From Ignatzschineria sp. (GTDB lineage: Bacteria; Pseudomonadota; Gammaproteobacteria; Cardiobacteriales; Wohlfahrtiimonadaceae), in NCBI GenBank assembly GCA_030151245.1, contig JASLEF010000017.1:1-16761 (forward strand): a DNA stretch of 16,761 bases, in the 5' to 3' direction. The notes beneath the pieces were generated by a model. That model was not told the origin of the DNA. It saw nothing but the letters and a program-made list of their open reading frames with translations, and did not search any database. Shown here one piece after another: positions 1 through 6,700 of this stretch. The translations under genes were made by a program, and so were the position numbers. The first letter of the stretch is position 1. Each line of letters opens with the position of its first letter.

Positions 1-51
1 ACGACGCATTCCTCTTTTTGAACGAGTTACCTTCGATTTTTGTACAGCCAT
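1..51 (-). CDS. rpmF: Ribosomal protein bL32, N-terminal fragment (window edge)
   Basis: Only the first 17 codons are inside the window. Read on the minus strand they begin MAVQKSKVTRSKRGMRR, which is the conserved start of bL32 (the TRSKRGMRR stretch is diagnostic). The ATG is at 49-51 and is preceded by AGGAG with an 8-nt spacer, a good ribosome binding site. It follows yceD by 66 nt on the same strand, the classic yceD-rpmF pair of proteobacteria, in which plsX usually comes next (outside the window). The product is a small basic protein of the 50S subunit. The gene is truncated only by the window boundary. Confidence 0.93.
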   Translation of the reverse strand, partial: MAVQKSKVTRSKRGMRR

Positions 52-81
52 TTTAACAACTCCTAAATTACACTATATTTT

Positions 82-111
82 AGTGATAGAAACTTTCAAG
101 TGATAGAAACT
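82..111. repeat. 13-bp direct repeat in the yceD-rpmF spacer
   Basis: AGTGATAGAAACT occurs at 82-94 and again at 99-111, a period of 17 bp. A short inverted repeat, CACTA/TAGTG (71-75 and 81-85), overlaps the first copy. The repeats lie between the yceD stop and the rpmF ribosome binding site, so they are in the transcript leader of rpmF. Function is unknown; a simple local duplication is the plainest explanation. Confidence 0.6.
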
Positions 112-117
112 ACTATC

Positions 118-627
118 TTAATCCAATAGATCTGTCAGAACAGCAAAAGGATTTTTCTTCTCCTCTTCTTCTGGCATCTCTTGATTCTTTAAAAACTCAC
201 GTCCTTCGCACGGTTCATCATCTGCATGATAAGGAATAATCGGCAAAGCCATCAACAGTTCATCTTCTAAATGATAGAGGAAATCAATTGGATCGACTTC
301 ATCAATCACGATGACATCTGCATCATCACCAATAAGCTCTGCTTCATATTCACTTTTGACCGGGACCCAACGAAAATCGACGTCAAGATCAACTGCGAAC
401 GGCTCAAGACAACGCTGACATTCAACATTCACGTTGACGGACGCATGCCCCATCACGCTTTTATGTTGATTTTCATCAAGACCTGCCTTAAATGATAAAA
501 CAATATCACCATTTACCTTCTCTACTGCTTCTTCTAAACGAGGAAAAAGTTTTGCGGGTAATTGATCATTCTCAATTAAGTAGCGCTGATCAATGGCTTG
601 CCATATGGATAATGTAGAGTAATTCAA
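118..627 (-). CDS. yceD: YceD family 23S rRNA accumulation protein (DUF177)
   Basis: This 169-residue protein matches YceD in length and layout (E. coli 173 aa). The family signature CQRCLEPF is at residues 70-77, a second Cys (CEGREF) lies near 139, and the NPFAVLTDL tail is typical. YceD is linked to normal 23S rRNA accumulation and is almost always next to rpmF, as here. The start codon is TTG (625-627): an in-frame TGA lies four codons upstream and no in-frame ATG or GTG fits the family N-terminus. A weak GGTG element sits 4 nt before it. The middle is strongly acidic, as is usual. It follows moaC by 72 nt on the same strand, and that gap holds a small ATTGCA/TGCAAT hairpin (669-688). Family assignment is secure; the start is likely but rests on a rare codon. 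Confidence 0.92.
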   Translation of the reverse strand: MNYSTLSIWQAIDQRYLIENDQLPAKLFPRLEEAVEKVNGDIVLSFKAGLDENQHKSVMGHASVNVNVECQRCLEPFAVDLDVDFRWVPVKSEYEAELIGDDADVIVIDEVDPIDFLYHLEDELLMALPIIPYHADDEPCEGREFLKNQEMPEEEEKKNPFAVLTDLLD

Positions 628-699
628 AGAACACCATCAATTCTAATAAAAGAGGGATATATTAATCTATTGCACAATTTTTTGCAATAAATCCGTTTA

Positions 700-1179
700 T
701 TAACGAACAAAATCACCGCTTTTCCCACCCATTTTTTGCTGAAGTGAGATATCGGTAATTTCCATCCGTTTATCAATTGCCTTTAACATATCATATATCG
801 TCAGTAACGCAACTGATGTTGCTGTTAACGCTTCCATTTCTACCCCCGTCACACCATTAGTCACCACTTCAACTTCCGTAATCACCGCATATCTCTCAGG
901 AACTAGTGTGAATTCGACATTCACTTTAGTTAAAGGTAACGGATGACAAAGAGGGATAAGATCTGCTGTTTTCTTTGCCCCTTGAATCGCGGCTATACGA
1001 GCAACTCCTAAAACATTTCCTTTCGAGACTTTCTCCTCCACTAGTGCAGAGAATGCTTCCGCATTCATGGTAATCATCCCTCTTGTAATAGCCTTTCGCT
1101 TCGTAATTGGCTTATCACTCACATCCACCATATGCGCCTCACCCTGTGCATTGAGATGTGTTAATTGATTTTTTCCCAT
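700..1179 (-). CDS. moaC: Cyclic pyranopterin monophosphate synthase MoaC
   Basis: MoaC converts the 3',8-cyclo-GTP product of MoaA into cyclic pyranopterin monophosphate, early in molybdenum cofactor synthesis in the cytosol. The 159-residue length is standard. Visible signatures are MVDVSDKPITKR (17-28), the LCHPLPLTKVNVEF substrate-binding stretch (77-90), GVEMEALTA around 111-119, and the C-terminal KMGGKSGDFVR. AAGGGG lies about 8 nt before the ATG at 1177-1179. It starts 19 nt after ycgN, so the two are probably co-transcribed. No other moa gene is in the window, so the rest of the pathway must lie elsewhere. Identification is firm. Confidence 0.96.
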   Translation of the reverse strand: MGKNQLTHLNAQGEAHMVDVSDKPITKRKAITRGMITMNAEAFSALVEEKVSKGNVLGVARIAAIQGAKKTADLIPLCHPLPLTKVNVEFTLVPERYAVITEVEVVTNGVTGVEMEALTATSVALLTIYDMLKAIDKRMEITDISLQQKMGGKSGDFVR

Positions 1180-1198
1180 TATTTTATCCCCTTAAACT

Positions 1199-1645
1199 CT
1201 ATAGATCCGTTAATGTTTCAATAACATAATCTTCTAGATCGGTATGATCCGCCATCTCTCTCTCAGCCATTAATGTCATGCCTTGTAACAACCCCTCTCT
1301 TCTGACTTGAGAACGATCTTTAGAAATTAAATAATGCCAATGAGGTAAGGGTTGCGCTTCAAAACGTAAGCGATAAGCACAGGTTTTTGGCAACCATGGA
1401 AATGTCTCAATATCCTCAAGCGATAATTCGATACACTCCGGCACATACTGATGTCTAGTTGGATAATGCTGACATTGACATGTCTCTAAATCCAATAAAT
1501 CACAAGCCACATTGGTATATAAAATTTCCCCTGTATCCTCATCTTCTAATTTATTAAGACAACAGAGACCACACCCATCACAGAGCGCTTCCCATTCTGT
1601 TTTATTTAAATCCGCTAATGGCAGCTCCCAAAATTTCTCTCGCAT
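1199..1645 (-). CDS. ycgN: YcgN/UPF0260 family cysteine-cluster protein
   Basis: The protein carries the UPF0260 cysteine pattern: CDGCGLCC shortly after the start, then NVAC, TCQC, a later PEC and TCAYR, resembling a metal or Fe-S binding cluster (YkgJ-like superfamily). The biochemical role is not established. The frame is open up to an ATG at 1705, which would give 168 aa but overlaps the end of yihY by 29 nt and adds a non-family N-terminus. I prefer the tandem ATGs at 1646-1648 and 1643-1645. They give 148-149 aa, match the usual family N-terminus, and GAG lies 6 nt before the second ATG. The longer start (1199-1705), with AAGAAGGGA directly before it, cannot be excluded. The gene sits between yihY and moaC in a same-strand run. 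Confidence 0.88.
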   Translation of the reverse strand: MREKFWELPLADLNKTEWEALCDGCGLCCLNKLEDEDTGEILYTNVACDLLDLETCQCQHYPTRHQYVPECIELSLEDIETFPWLPKTCAYRLRFEAQPLPHWHYLISKDRSQVRREGLLQGMTLMAEREMADHTDLEDYVIETLTDL

Positions 1646-1676
1646 CATATTCTCTATTGATACCCTATCTATTATC

Positions 1677-2765
1677 CTAGCTCTTTTGGAGTAGATTGCT
1701 TTCATTCCCTTCTTGGATGCTCGCTGCGCGATCTACTGCAGTTTTTTGCAGCGTCGTATCCTCCTTTAAATCCGCCATCACAAGATGACTATTAAAGCTC
1801 TTCACATACCACTCTTGACGATCTAAATCTTTCGCCTCTAAACAGAGCGAGATCTCTACTTGACTTGGCTTTTCATTCGATTCATCATCATGTGCAATCT
1901 TCTCTCTAAATTGCAAATAGTACGCTATTTGGCTACCCACTAAAATAATAAGCCATGAAAGATACATCCACATAATAAAGAGCACGACACTCGCAAAACC
2001 GGAATAAATTTGAGACTGTTTACCCGACAACACCACAAACTGTGTGAATAGTTTCCCCACAAAATACCAAGCATTAGAAGCAAATAGCGCGCCAATTAAC
2101 GCCGGAAGCAAATTTACCTTACGGTAAGTAATAAAGAGATATGCCAGCCAAATAACAAAAGTAACAATCCCTATTGTGAACGCTTGCCCTAATAAGAAAT
2201 TGATCAAAGGATTCGTCACATAACCACTCACCCGAAGAACAATAGAACTCGATAAAAAAGAGAATGCAATAAATGCAAAAATTGGTCCAATTAAAATAAC
2301 AATCACATATGACAAGATGCGCTCTCGAAAAGGACGCCCTCTCTCTACTCGCCAAATCCGGTTAAAAGCTGACTCTACCGTCGTCATCAAGTTGATTGCC
2401 GTATAGAGAAGTACTGCAAATCCAACACCCCCTAAAATAATTCCTCGAGTATTTTCAACAAAACCAATGAGGATATTAACAAAGTCATCAGCATTTTTTT
2501 CCCCTAAAAACTCTAAGCCATTTCGTAACAGAGGTTCTAACTCATTATGGACACCAAACCCCGCTAAGATCGAGAATGTAATAGCCAACAAGGGAACTAT
2601 CGACAACATCGTCGTGTAAGTTAATGCCTGAGCGCGCTCTTTAAAATTCGCCGCTTGATATTGCACAATAATACGGTAAATAAATTGTAAAATTCGTCTG
2701 CCCCATAAGAAAGAACCTGTCTCAGACCAGAGCCAGGCTTCTAATTTTTCTATCATCGATTTCAT
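1677..2765 (-). CDS. yihY: YihY/BrkB family inner-membrane protein
   Basis: This 362-residue integral membrane protein belongs to the YihY (UPF0761)/BrkB family. The family entry motif FKERAQALTYTTMLSIVPLL is at about 41-60, and six hydrophobic segments lie near 48-71, 108-128, 150-176, 193-213, 220-243 and 256-285. A soluble tail of roughly 75 residues is charged and less conserved. Family function is unresolved: older RNase BN and virulence-factor names are considered misleading. No clear Shine-Dalgarno precedes the ATG at 2763-2765; TATAAA lies only 8 nt before it, so a promoter there would give an almost leaderless message, though read-through from the HIT gene 49 nt upstream is also plausible. 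The coding end touches ycgN only if ycgN uses its long start. Confidence 0.9.
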   Translation of the reverse strand: MKSMIEKLEAWLWSETGSFLWGRRILQFIYRIIVQYQAANFKERAQALTYTTMLSIVPLLAITFSILAGFGVHNELEPLLRNGLEFLGEKNADDFVNILIGFVENTRGIILGGVGFAVLLYTAINLMTTVESAFNRIWRVERGRPFRERILSYVIVILIGPIFAFIAFSFLSSSIVLRVSGYVTNPLINFLLGQAFTIGIVTFVIWLAYLFITYRKVNLLPALIGALFASNAWYFVGKLFTQFVVLSGKQSQIYSGFASVVLFIMWMYLSWLIILVGSQIAYYLQFREKIAHDDESNEKPSQVEISLCLEAKDLDRQEWYVKSFNSHLVMADLKEDTTLQKTAVDRAASIQEGNESNLLQKS

Positions 2766-2814
2766 ACTGTTATTTTATACTCAAAATGTGAGTTATCATT
2801 AATGGCAATGGCAC

Positions 2815-3225
2815 CTACACCAATTTATCAAATGCATCTTTGATCAAAGTAATACGACGCTCTAAAGCATCAGCACCATATTGTGTACTCAACTCAAAAT
2901 AACCCCATACAGGATTTGGCCAAGCAAGATCCGTCTCATAACGTGCGATGACATGTACGTGCAACTGTCGAACAATATTCCCTAATGCCCCCACATTTAA
3001 CTTATCTGCATCGAAAGCATCTTGCATCACCTTTGAAGCCATTCGCAACTCTTTTAGCAACTGCTCCTGATCTTCCACTGAAAGATCAACAATCTCTTCA
3101 ATATTATCGCGCTTGGGAACCAATAAGATCCAAGGAAAACGTGCTTCATTTTGAATTCTCACCTGACAAAGTGGGAGATCTGTTACAAAGCGACTATTTT
3201 TAGCTAACTCTTCATTTAAGGTCAT
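2815..3225 (-). CDS. HIT domain protein (histidine-triad nucleotide hydrolase-like)
   Basis: A 136-residue HIT-superfamily protein. PWILLVPKRDN (31-41) and NVGALGNIVRQLHVHVIARYE (77-97) are the core, followed by AWPNPVWG (101-108). HIT proteins hydrolyse or transfer nucleotidyl groups through a middle histidine of an H-x-H-x-H motif. Here the triad reads Q87-L-H89-V-H91, so the first His is Gln while the likely nucleophile and last His remain. This form, with the AWPxPVWG tail, recurs in a proteobacterial subgroup as far as I recall, so it need not mean loss of activity. Substrate is unknown. GAGG lies about 7 nt before the ATG. The gene is between zapA and yihY on the same strand. Confidence 0.88.
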   Translation of the reverse strand: MTLNEELAKNSRFVTDLPLCQVRIQNEARFPWILLVPKRDNIEEIVDLSVEDQEQLLKELRMASKVMQDAFDADKLNVGALGNIVRQLHVHVIARYETDLAWPNPVWGYFELSTQYGADALERRITLIKDAFDKLV

Positions 3226-3272
3226 ATCTATCCTCTTCTTTTATCTTCTTATCTGCTCAATGACGCAATGTC

Positions 3273-3292
3273 GGCGACGCTTTCACGCCACC
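3273..3292 (-). other. Small hairpin upstream of the HIT gene
   Basis: On the minus strand GGTGGCG pairs with CGTCGCC across a 6-nt loop (TGAAAG). Two of the seven pairs are G-U wobbles on the minus strand and would be C-A mismatches on the plus strand, so any RNA structure is made by minus-strand transcription, the direction of the neighbouring genes. It is about 50 nt before the HIT start and is not followed by a T-run, so it is not an intrinsic terminator. Confidence 0.4.
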
Positions 3293-3316
3293 TTCTATTT
3301 CACAACCATTAACGGA

Positions 3317-3397
3317 TGATGAGTATTGATTATCTATTGCTTATTGATAATTTGCAAAATTGATCGGCATAAACCCATCTAATCTTAATACTCATCA
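3317..3397 (-). other. Long inverted repeat across the zapA stop: possible structured 3' UTR
   Basis: TGATGAGTATT (3317-3327) is the exact reverse complement of AATACTCATCA (3387-3397), giving an 11-bp stem that encloses 59 nt. The right arm covers the last zapA codons and part of the stop. Inside it ATTATC/GATAAT (3329-3334 and 3346-3351) can form a second stem, and AATTT/AAATT a third. This is where many gammaproteobacteria carry 6S RNA (ssrS), just downstream of zapA. The size (about 80 nt) and sequence do not resemble 6S RNA, so I call it only a structured element. Confidence 0.4.
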
Positions 3398-3666
3398 ACC
3401 TTTTTACTTAAAGCAATGAGTTGCTCTCTTAATTTAAACTCCGTCAGCTCAATGCCTTTCTCTGCACGCACTAACTCACTCGCTAAAATAATTCCCGCCA
3501 TAATCGCGGCTTTTTCAAGTGATAAACGCCCTCTTTCACGAAGCTTGGCAATCTCTCTATCTAAACGCAGTGCAGATTCTTTCAATACCTCTTCTTCCGA
3601 TTTTGGCGTACTAATGGGATACTCTTCATTAGCGATCTTCACTGGGACAATGATATTTTCTGACAT
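3385..3666 (-). CDS. zapA: Cell division protein ZapA
   Basis: ZapA binds and bundles FtsZ filaments at the septal ring. The 93-residue length fits the short form of the family. The N-terminal beta-rich FtsZ-binding head begins with MSENIIVPVKIANEEYPIS, and the conserved helix region has LRLDREIAKLRERGRLSLEKAAIMAGIILASELV-type spacing (about 33-66). AGGAG lies 8 nt before the ATG at 3664-3666. It starts 10 nt after the coiled-coil gene, so both are surely on one transcript. It is followed by the inverted repeat at 3317-3397 rather than by a recognisable 6S RNA. In E. coli zapA is divergent from ubiH/ubiI; here it is co-directional with them. Confidence 0.93.
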   Translation of the reverse strand: MSENIIVPVKIANEEYPISTPKSEEEVLKESALRLDREIAKLRERGRLSLEKAAIMAGIILASELVRAEKGIELTEFKLREQLIALSKKVDEY

Positions 3667-3676
3667 TTTATCGCTC

Positions 3677-3928
3677 CTACATATTTTGTTTCATCGATTC
3701 CACACGGGAAATCAATTTATTAAGTTTCTCTGATAACAATGCATTATCTGCCACTAAACGACCATTTTCTTGCTCAGCATTTTGTCGGTAAGCACCAAAC
3801 TCGCCTTGCAATGATTCATATTTTTCTTCAGATTCTCTTAATACATTCGTTAAACGATTTTTCTCTTCACCGAGCGCAACAATTTTCTTCTCGAGCGTCT
3901 CAAAGGCTGTTTGTAATGTTTCTGACAC
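3677..3928 (-). CDS. Small coiled-coil protein, TIGR02449-like (ZapB-like)
   Basis: An 83-residue protein made almost wholly of heptad-like sequence: FETLEKKIVALGEEKNRL (9-26), a middle stretch of LRESEEKYESLQGEF, and LVADNALLSEKLNKLISRV near the C-terminus. This composition, and its place directly before zapA, match the TIGR02449 family, which resembles the divisome coiled-coil protein ZapB. A role with ZapA at the division ring is an inference from neighbourhood and shape. The start is GTG (3926-3928) with AAAGGT about 9 nt upstream. It begins 15 nt after the ubiI stop. No other domain is visible. Confidence 0.8.
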   Translation of the reverse strand: MSETLQTAFETLEKKIVALGEEKNRLTNVLRESEEKYESLQGEFGAYRQNAEQENGRLVADNALLSEKLNKLISRVESMKQNM

Positions 3929-3943
3929 GATTTTTTACCTTTC

Positions 3944-5155
3944 TTAGGGTTTCACAAAACTAGGGATATCACCATAATATCCCATCGCCATTCTTGCGAG
4001 CTTTCTTTTCACAAAAGGAAGCTTATTCGCCGCGGAAAGACCGAGATTTCTCGCACCTTTCACAACTTTAGATTGACTTGTCGAACTTCTTTTAAAGAGA
4101 TCCATTGATCCCATGATTAACATATTATGTGCTTTGCGACGTTTTTCATAGCGTTTTAACATCGTTAAATCCCCCAATGAAATCCCCGCTTTTTTTGCAT
4201 TCATCAACTCCTCCACCAACGTCGCAGAATCTAAATAACCAATATTGACTCCTAATCCCGCTAAAGGGTGGATAGAATGCGCCGCATCTCCGGCTAATGC
4301 AAAATTTTCACGAACATACGTCTGCGCATGATTTAATCGTAAAGGATATGCCCCTAACTTTCCAGCAATCTCAATACGTCCAAATTTCCACTGCAATCCC
4401 TCAGAGAGTCGATCGGAAAAGGTCTCTGGATCTAACGCTAACAACTCATCCGCTTCTTCATACGTCGTGTGCCAAGCAAGCGAACAACGCCCATCATTTA
4501 AGGGTAATAATGCTAAAGGTCCATTATCTAAAAAGCGCTGCCAACAAGTATTTTCATGGCTCTTCTCAGGCCTTACTTGCCCAACGATAGTTTTTTGCCC
4601 ATAACTCCAGCCTGTTGTCGGGATATTCGCCCAATCACGCACCATAGAACGACCACCATCTGCCCCGATAATAAGTTCCGTGACATATTGATCACCATTA
4701 CTCAAAGTCACTTCCACATCTGTGCCAACTCTTTCAAATGACTCCAACTTTGTATGATCCAAAATGGTGATATTATCAAGCTTCAACGCACGATCAATTA
4801 ATACCCCTTGGGTAGCCTCATTATCCATAATCCAGCCCAATGCATCAGAACCTGTACCGGCAGCATCGAAAGTTAACTCTCCCATTCCGCCTTCATCCCA
4901 AACATGCATATGTAAAAAAGGCGTAATGCGCCCAGTATGCTGTAAGCCATCCCAAGCATCCACATATTCCAGCCACTTTTTACTAGAAGGGGTAAATGCA
5001 GAAACACGCAGACCATAATCATCTTGAGGATAGAGCTTTTCTAAGGGGTGAAACTCAATCACTAATACTTTGAATCCCGCTTTTGCAAGACCAATTGCAA
5101 TACTTGAGCCGACTAATCCTGCCCCATTAATAATGACATCAAAACGATTACTCAT
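3944..5155 (-). CDS. ubiI: FAD-dependent ubiquinone-ring hydroxylase, UbiI/VisC-like
   Basis: This 403-residue flavin monooxygenase of the UbiH/UbiF/UbiI/COQ6 family hydroxylates the polyprenyl-phenol ring during aerobic ubiquinone synthesis. The FAD motif GAGLVG is at 11-16, the second FAD/NADPH motif GADGGRS at 164-170, and GDAAHSIHPLAGLGVNIGYLD at 289-309. The C-terminus is basic, which fits a peripheral membrane association. AAGGA lies 6 nt before the ATG. Position directly after a UbiH-like gene supports UbiI (VisC), the C5 hydroxylase, but UbiF or another regiospecificity cannot be ruled out by sequence alone. Confidence 0.85.
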   Translation of the reverse strand: MSNRFDVIINGAGLVGSSIAIGLAKAGFKVLVIEFHPLEKLYPQDDYGLRVSAFTPSSKKWLEYVDAWDGLQHTGRITPFLHMHVWDEGGMGELTFDAAGTGSDALGWIMDNEATQGVLIDRALKLDNITILDHTKLESFERVGTDVEVTLSNGDQYVTELIIGADGGRSMVRDWANIPTTGWSYGQKTIVGQVRPEKSHENTCWQRFLDNGPLALLPLNDGRCSLAWHTTYEEADELLALDPETFSDRLSEGLQWKFGRIEIAGKLGAYPLRLNHAQTYVRENFALAGDAAHSIHPLAGLGVNIGYLDSATLVEELMNAKKAGISLGDLTMLKRYEKRRKAHNMLIMGSMDLFKRSSTSQSKVVKGARNLGLSAANKLPFVKRKLARMAMGYYGDIPSFVKP

Positions 5156-5219
5156 ATATTTCCTTTTCTACTCAGACATCGATGGCGTTGAAAACCTCAC
5201 CACCCCCAGTTTTTGATGA

Positions 5220-6407
5220 TTAATAACCCATCCCAAAACGGGCTATACGTTTTTTTAACGGCTTCATAAAATTCACACCTCTCAAGGCAACGTTACGCAG
5301 TTGTGGCGCACCGGGGAGATCAACGCCAAAACTTCTTACTAAAAAGTCTGTTGCACCAACAACTTTTACCACATCGTGACGCCTTTCACGCTGATAACGT
5401 TGTAGATCATACAATGAAGGAATCGCATTGCCCGAAAAATAGGGCAGTAGCAATTCACAATCTCTAAACCCCAAGTTCAGCCCTTGCCCAGCAATAGGAT
5501 GCAGTGAATGTGCGCTATTTCCAATCAAGGTTAAACATGGTTTACAGATTTCTTTGGGCATCATTAACGTCAGATCCCACACATGGCGTTCAGTGACCGA
5601 TTCAATTTCACCAAGATCATATCCAAAACGATAAATCACCTCATTTCCAAAGGTTTCATCAGAGGCGTTTTCCCATCGCTCTTTATCTGATCGATCCGCA
5701 ATGAGTACCACCGCCATCTCATGACTTCCCACCGGCAGCAGTGCTAGAGGGCCATCACTTGTAAAGCGTTCAACAGCCATATTATGATGCGGATGTTCAA
5801 ACTTCGCCCTCGCAATGACCGCCACTTGATCATAATCACGATGATAAGATTCAATCCCGGACAACATCCGTAAGTGAGAGTTCATCCCCTCCGCAGCAAT
5901 GATCCAATCGAAGCTTTCCACCCTTTTTTCATCACGATGCGTCAATGTGCAACGGACAATCTCCGCATGGTTATTGCTCGCCTCTAATGAATAATGATTC
6001 AGTCGCGTCTGGTCAAAATAAGTAATGTTGTCACAAGCATCTATCGCTTTTAGCATCCCCAACACTAATCGCCCTAAAGGTATTAAGGCACCAAAATCAT
6101 GAAGATCATGCTCTGATGCAAATAGATCAACTTTTGTCGCATAACCTTTTTCAGAAACCTGAACACTTTCAATCGACGTAGAAAATGGCTTTAAGTCTGC
6201 CCAAATATCAATCGACTGCAAGAATGAGACAGAGCGATGCGATAATGCGATCATTCGCGTATCTTTCTCTAATAACTCTATCGTAGGCCTTTCATGCTGA
6301 TCAACAATGACAATAGAGAATGCCGAGTTTTTTAATCCCAAAGCAAATGAGAGCCCGATAGGCCCCGCCCCTGAAATTAAAATTCGTTTATTATGATCTT
6401 CTGCCAT
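5220..6407 (-). CDS. ubiH: FAD-dependent ubiquinone-ring hydroxylase, UbiH-like
   Basis: A 395-residue paralogue of the next gene and member of the same flavin-hydroxylase family. It has GAGPIG at 13-18, an AAEGMNS second motif (171-177, Glu where the family usually has Asp), and GNSAHSLHPIAGQGLNLGFRD (296-316). The GN in place of GD and the HPIAGQGxNLGxRD spelling are what I recall for UbiH, the C6 hydroxylase, so I favour that name. The C-terminal LKKRIARFGMGY resembles the KRKLARMAMGYYG end of the paralogue. AGGTG lies 8 nt before the ATG at 6405-6407. The pepP gene that often precedes ubiH is absent; upstream is a gene-free spacer. The 64-nt gap to ubiI suggests co-transcription. Confidence 0.85.
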   Translation of the reverse strand: MAEDHNKRILISGAGPIGLSFALGLKNSAFSIVIVDQHERPTIELLEKDTRMIALSHRSVSFLQSIDIWADLKPFSTSIESVQVSEKGYATKVDLFASEHDLHDFGALIPLGRLVLGMLKAIDACDNITYFDQTRLNHYSLEASNNHAEIVRCTLTHRDEKRVESFDWIIAAEGMNSHLRMLSGIESYHRDYDQVAVIARAKFEHPHHNMAVERFTSDGPLALLPVGSHEMAVVLIADRSDKERWENASDETFGNEVIYRFGYDLGEIESVTERHVWDLTLMMPKEICKPCLTLIGNSAHSLHPIAGQGLNLGFRDCELLLPYFSGNAIPSLYDLQRYQRERRHDVVKVVGATDFLVRSFGVDLPGAPQLRNVALRGVNFMKPLKKRIARFGMGY

Positions 6408-6700
6408 ACAACATCACCTATTTTGATATGGGTATTATTGTAGCGATCACTGCGGTAGATAGTTTGATATACCGCAAGTTCACGCCTCTTCTTCAAAAAT
6501 TTAACCTCATCTATCTAACTTCACGTACTCAGCCATTACTTAGAACAACTAAAGCAATGGGGAGAGCGTGATAATGACCATTAAAAAACGTCTAACAGAC
6601 TGTCATCTCATTCATTAAAGTTCAGTTAATGAAACCACACTATCCGCTTCAGCTAGCTTATTTAATGCAATCAGCCCGTCTAGTTGATGAGGTTTTTTAT
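6408..6700. other. Gene-free spacer between map and ubiH
   Basis: This 293-nt stretch has no convincing gene. It holds an 8-bp inverted repeat TTCATTAA/TTAATGAA with a 7-nt loop (6611-6633) and a GCGGTA/TACCGC inverted repeat (about 6450-6476) some 45 nt before ubiH. A weak terminator-like hairpin lies at 6583-6600. On the plus strand an ATG at 6428 opens a 47-codon frame, followed after 2 nt by a 14-codon frame, but neither resembles a known protein and the first lacks a ribosome binding site. The ubiH promoter presumably lies near its right-hand part on the minus strand; I could not fix a convincing -35/-10 pair. Confidence 0.6.
6583..6600 (-). terminator. Weak candidate terminator after map
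   Basis: On the minus strand GTCT-GTT-AGAC is followed by G and six T. The stem is only 4 bp, so this is weak on its own, but an 8-bp hairpin (6611-6633) lies just upstream and the map stop is about 100 nt before it. No better end signal for map was found. Confidence 0.3.

Noticed and set aside
1646..1705. A longer ycgN start at the ATG at 1705
   Set aside because: It would overlap yihY by 29 nt and add about 20 residues not found in the family. It is kept as an alternative because of the purine-rich AAGAAGGGA before it.
2763..2784. Leaderless yihY mRNA from TATAAA just before the ATG
   Set aside because: The -35 is poor and read-through from the HIT gene 49 nt upstream is equally likely; not enough support for a separate feature.
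3226..3384. A 6S RNA gene (ssrS) downstream of zapA
   Set aside because: The spacer is shorter than a typical 6S RNA, and neither the long rod with a central bubble nor recognisable conserved stretches could be seen.
6672..6699. Plus-strand terminator (ATCAGC stem followed by GAGG and six T)
   Set aside because: No supported plus-strand gene precedes it, and the stem is short with a wobble pair.
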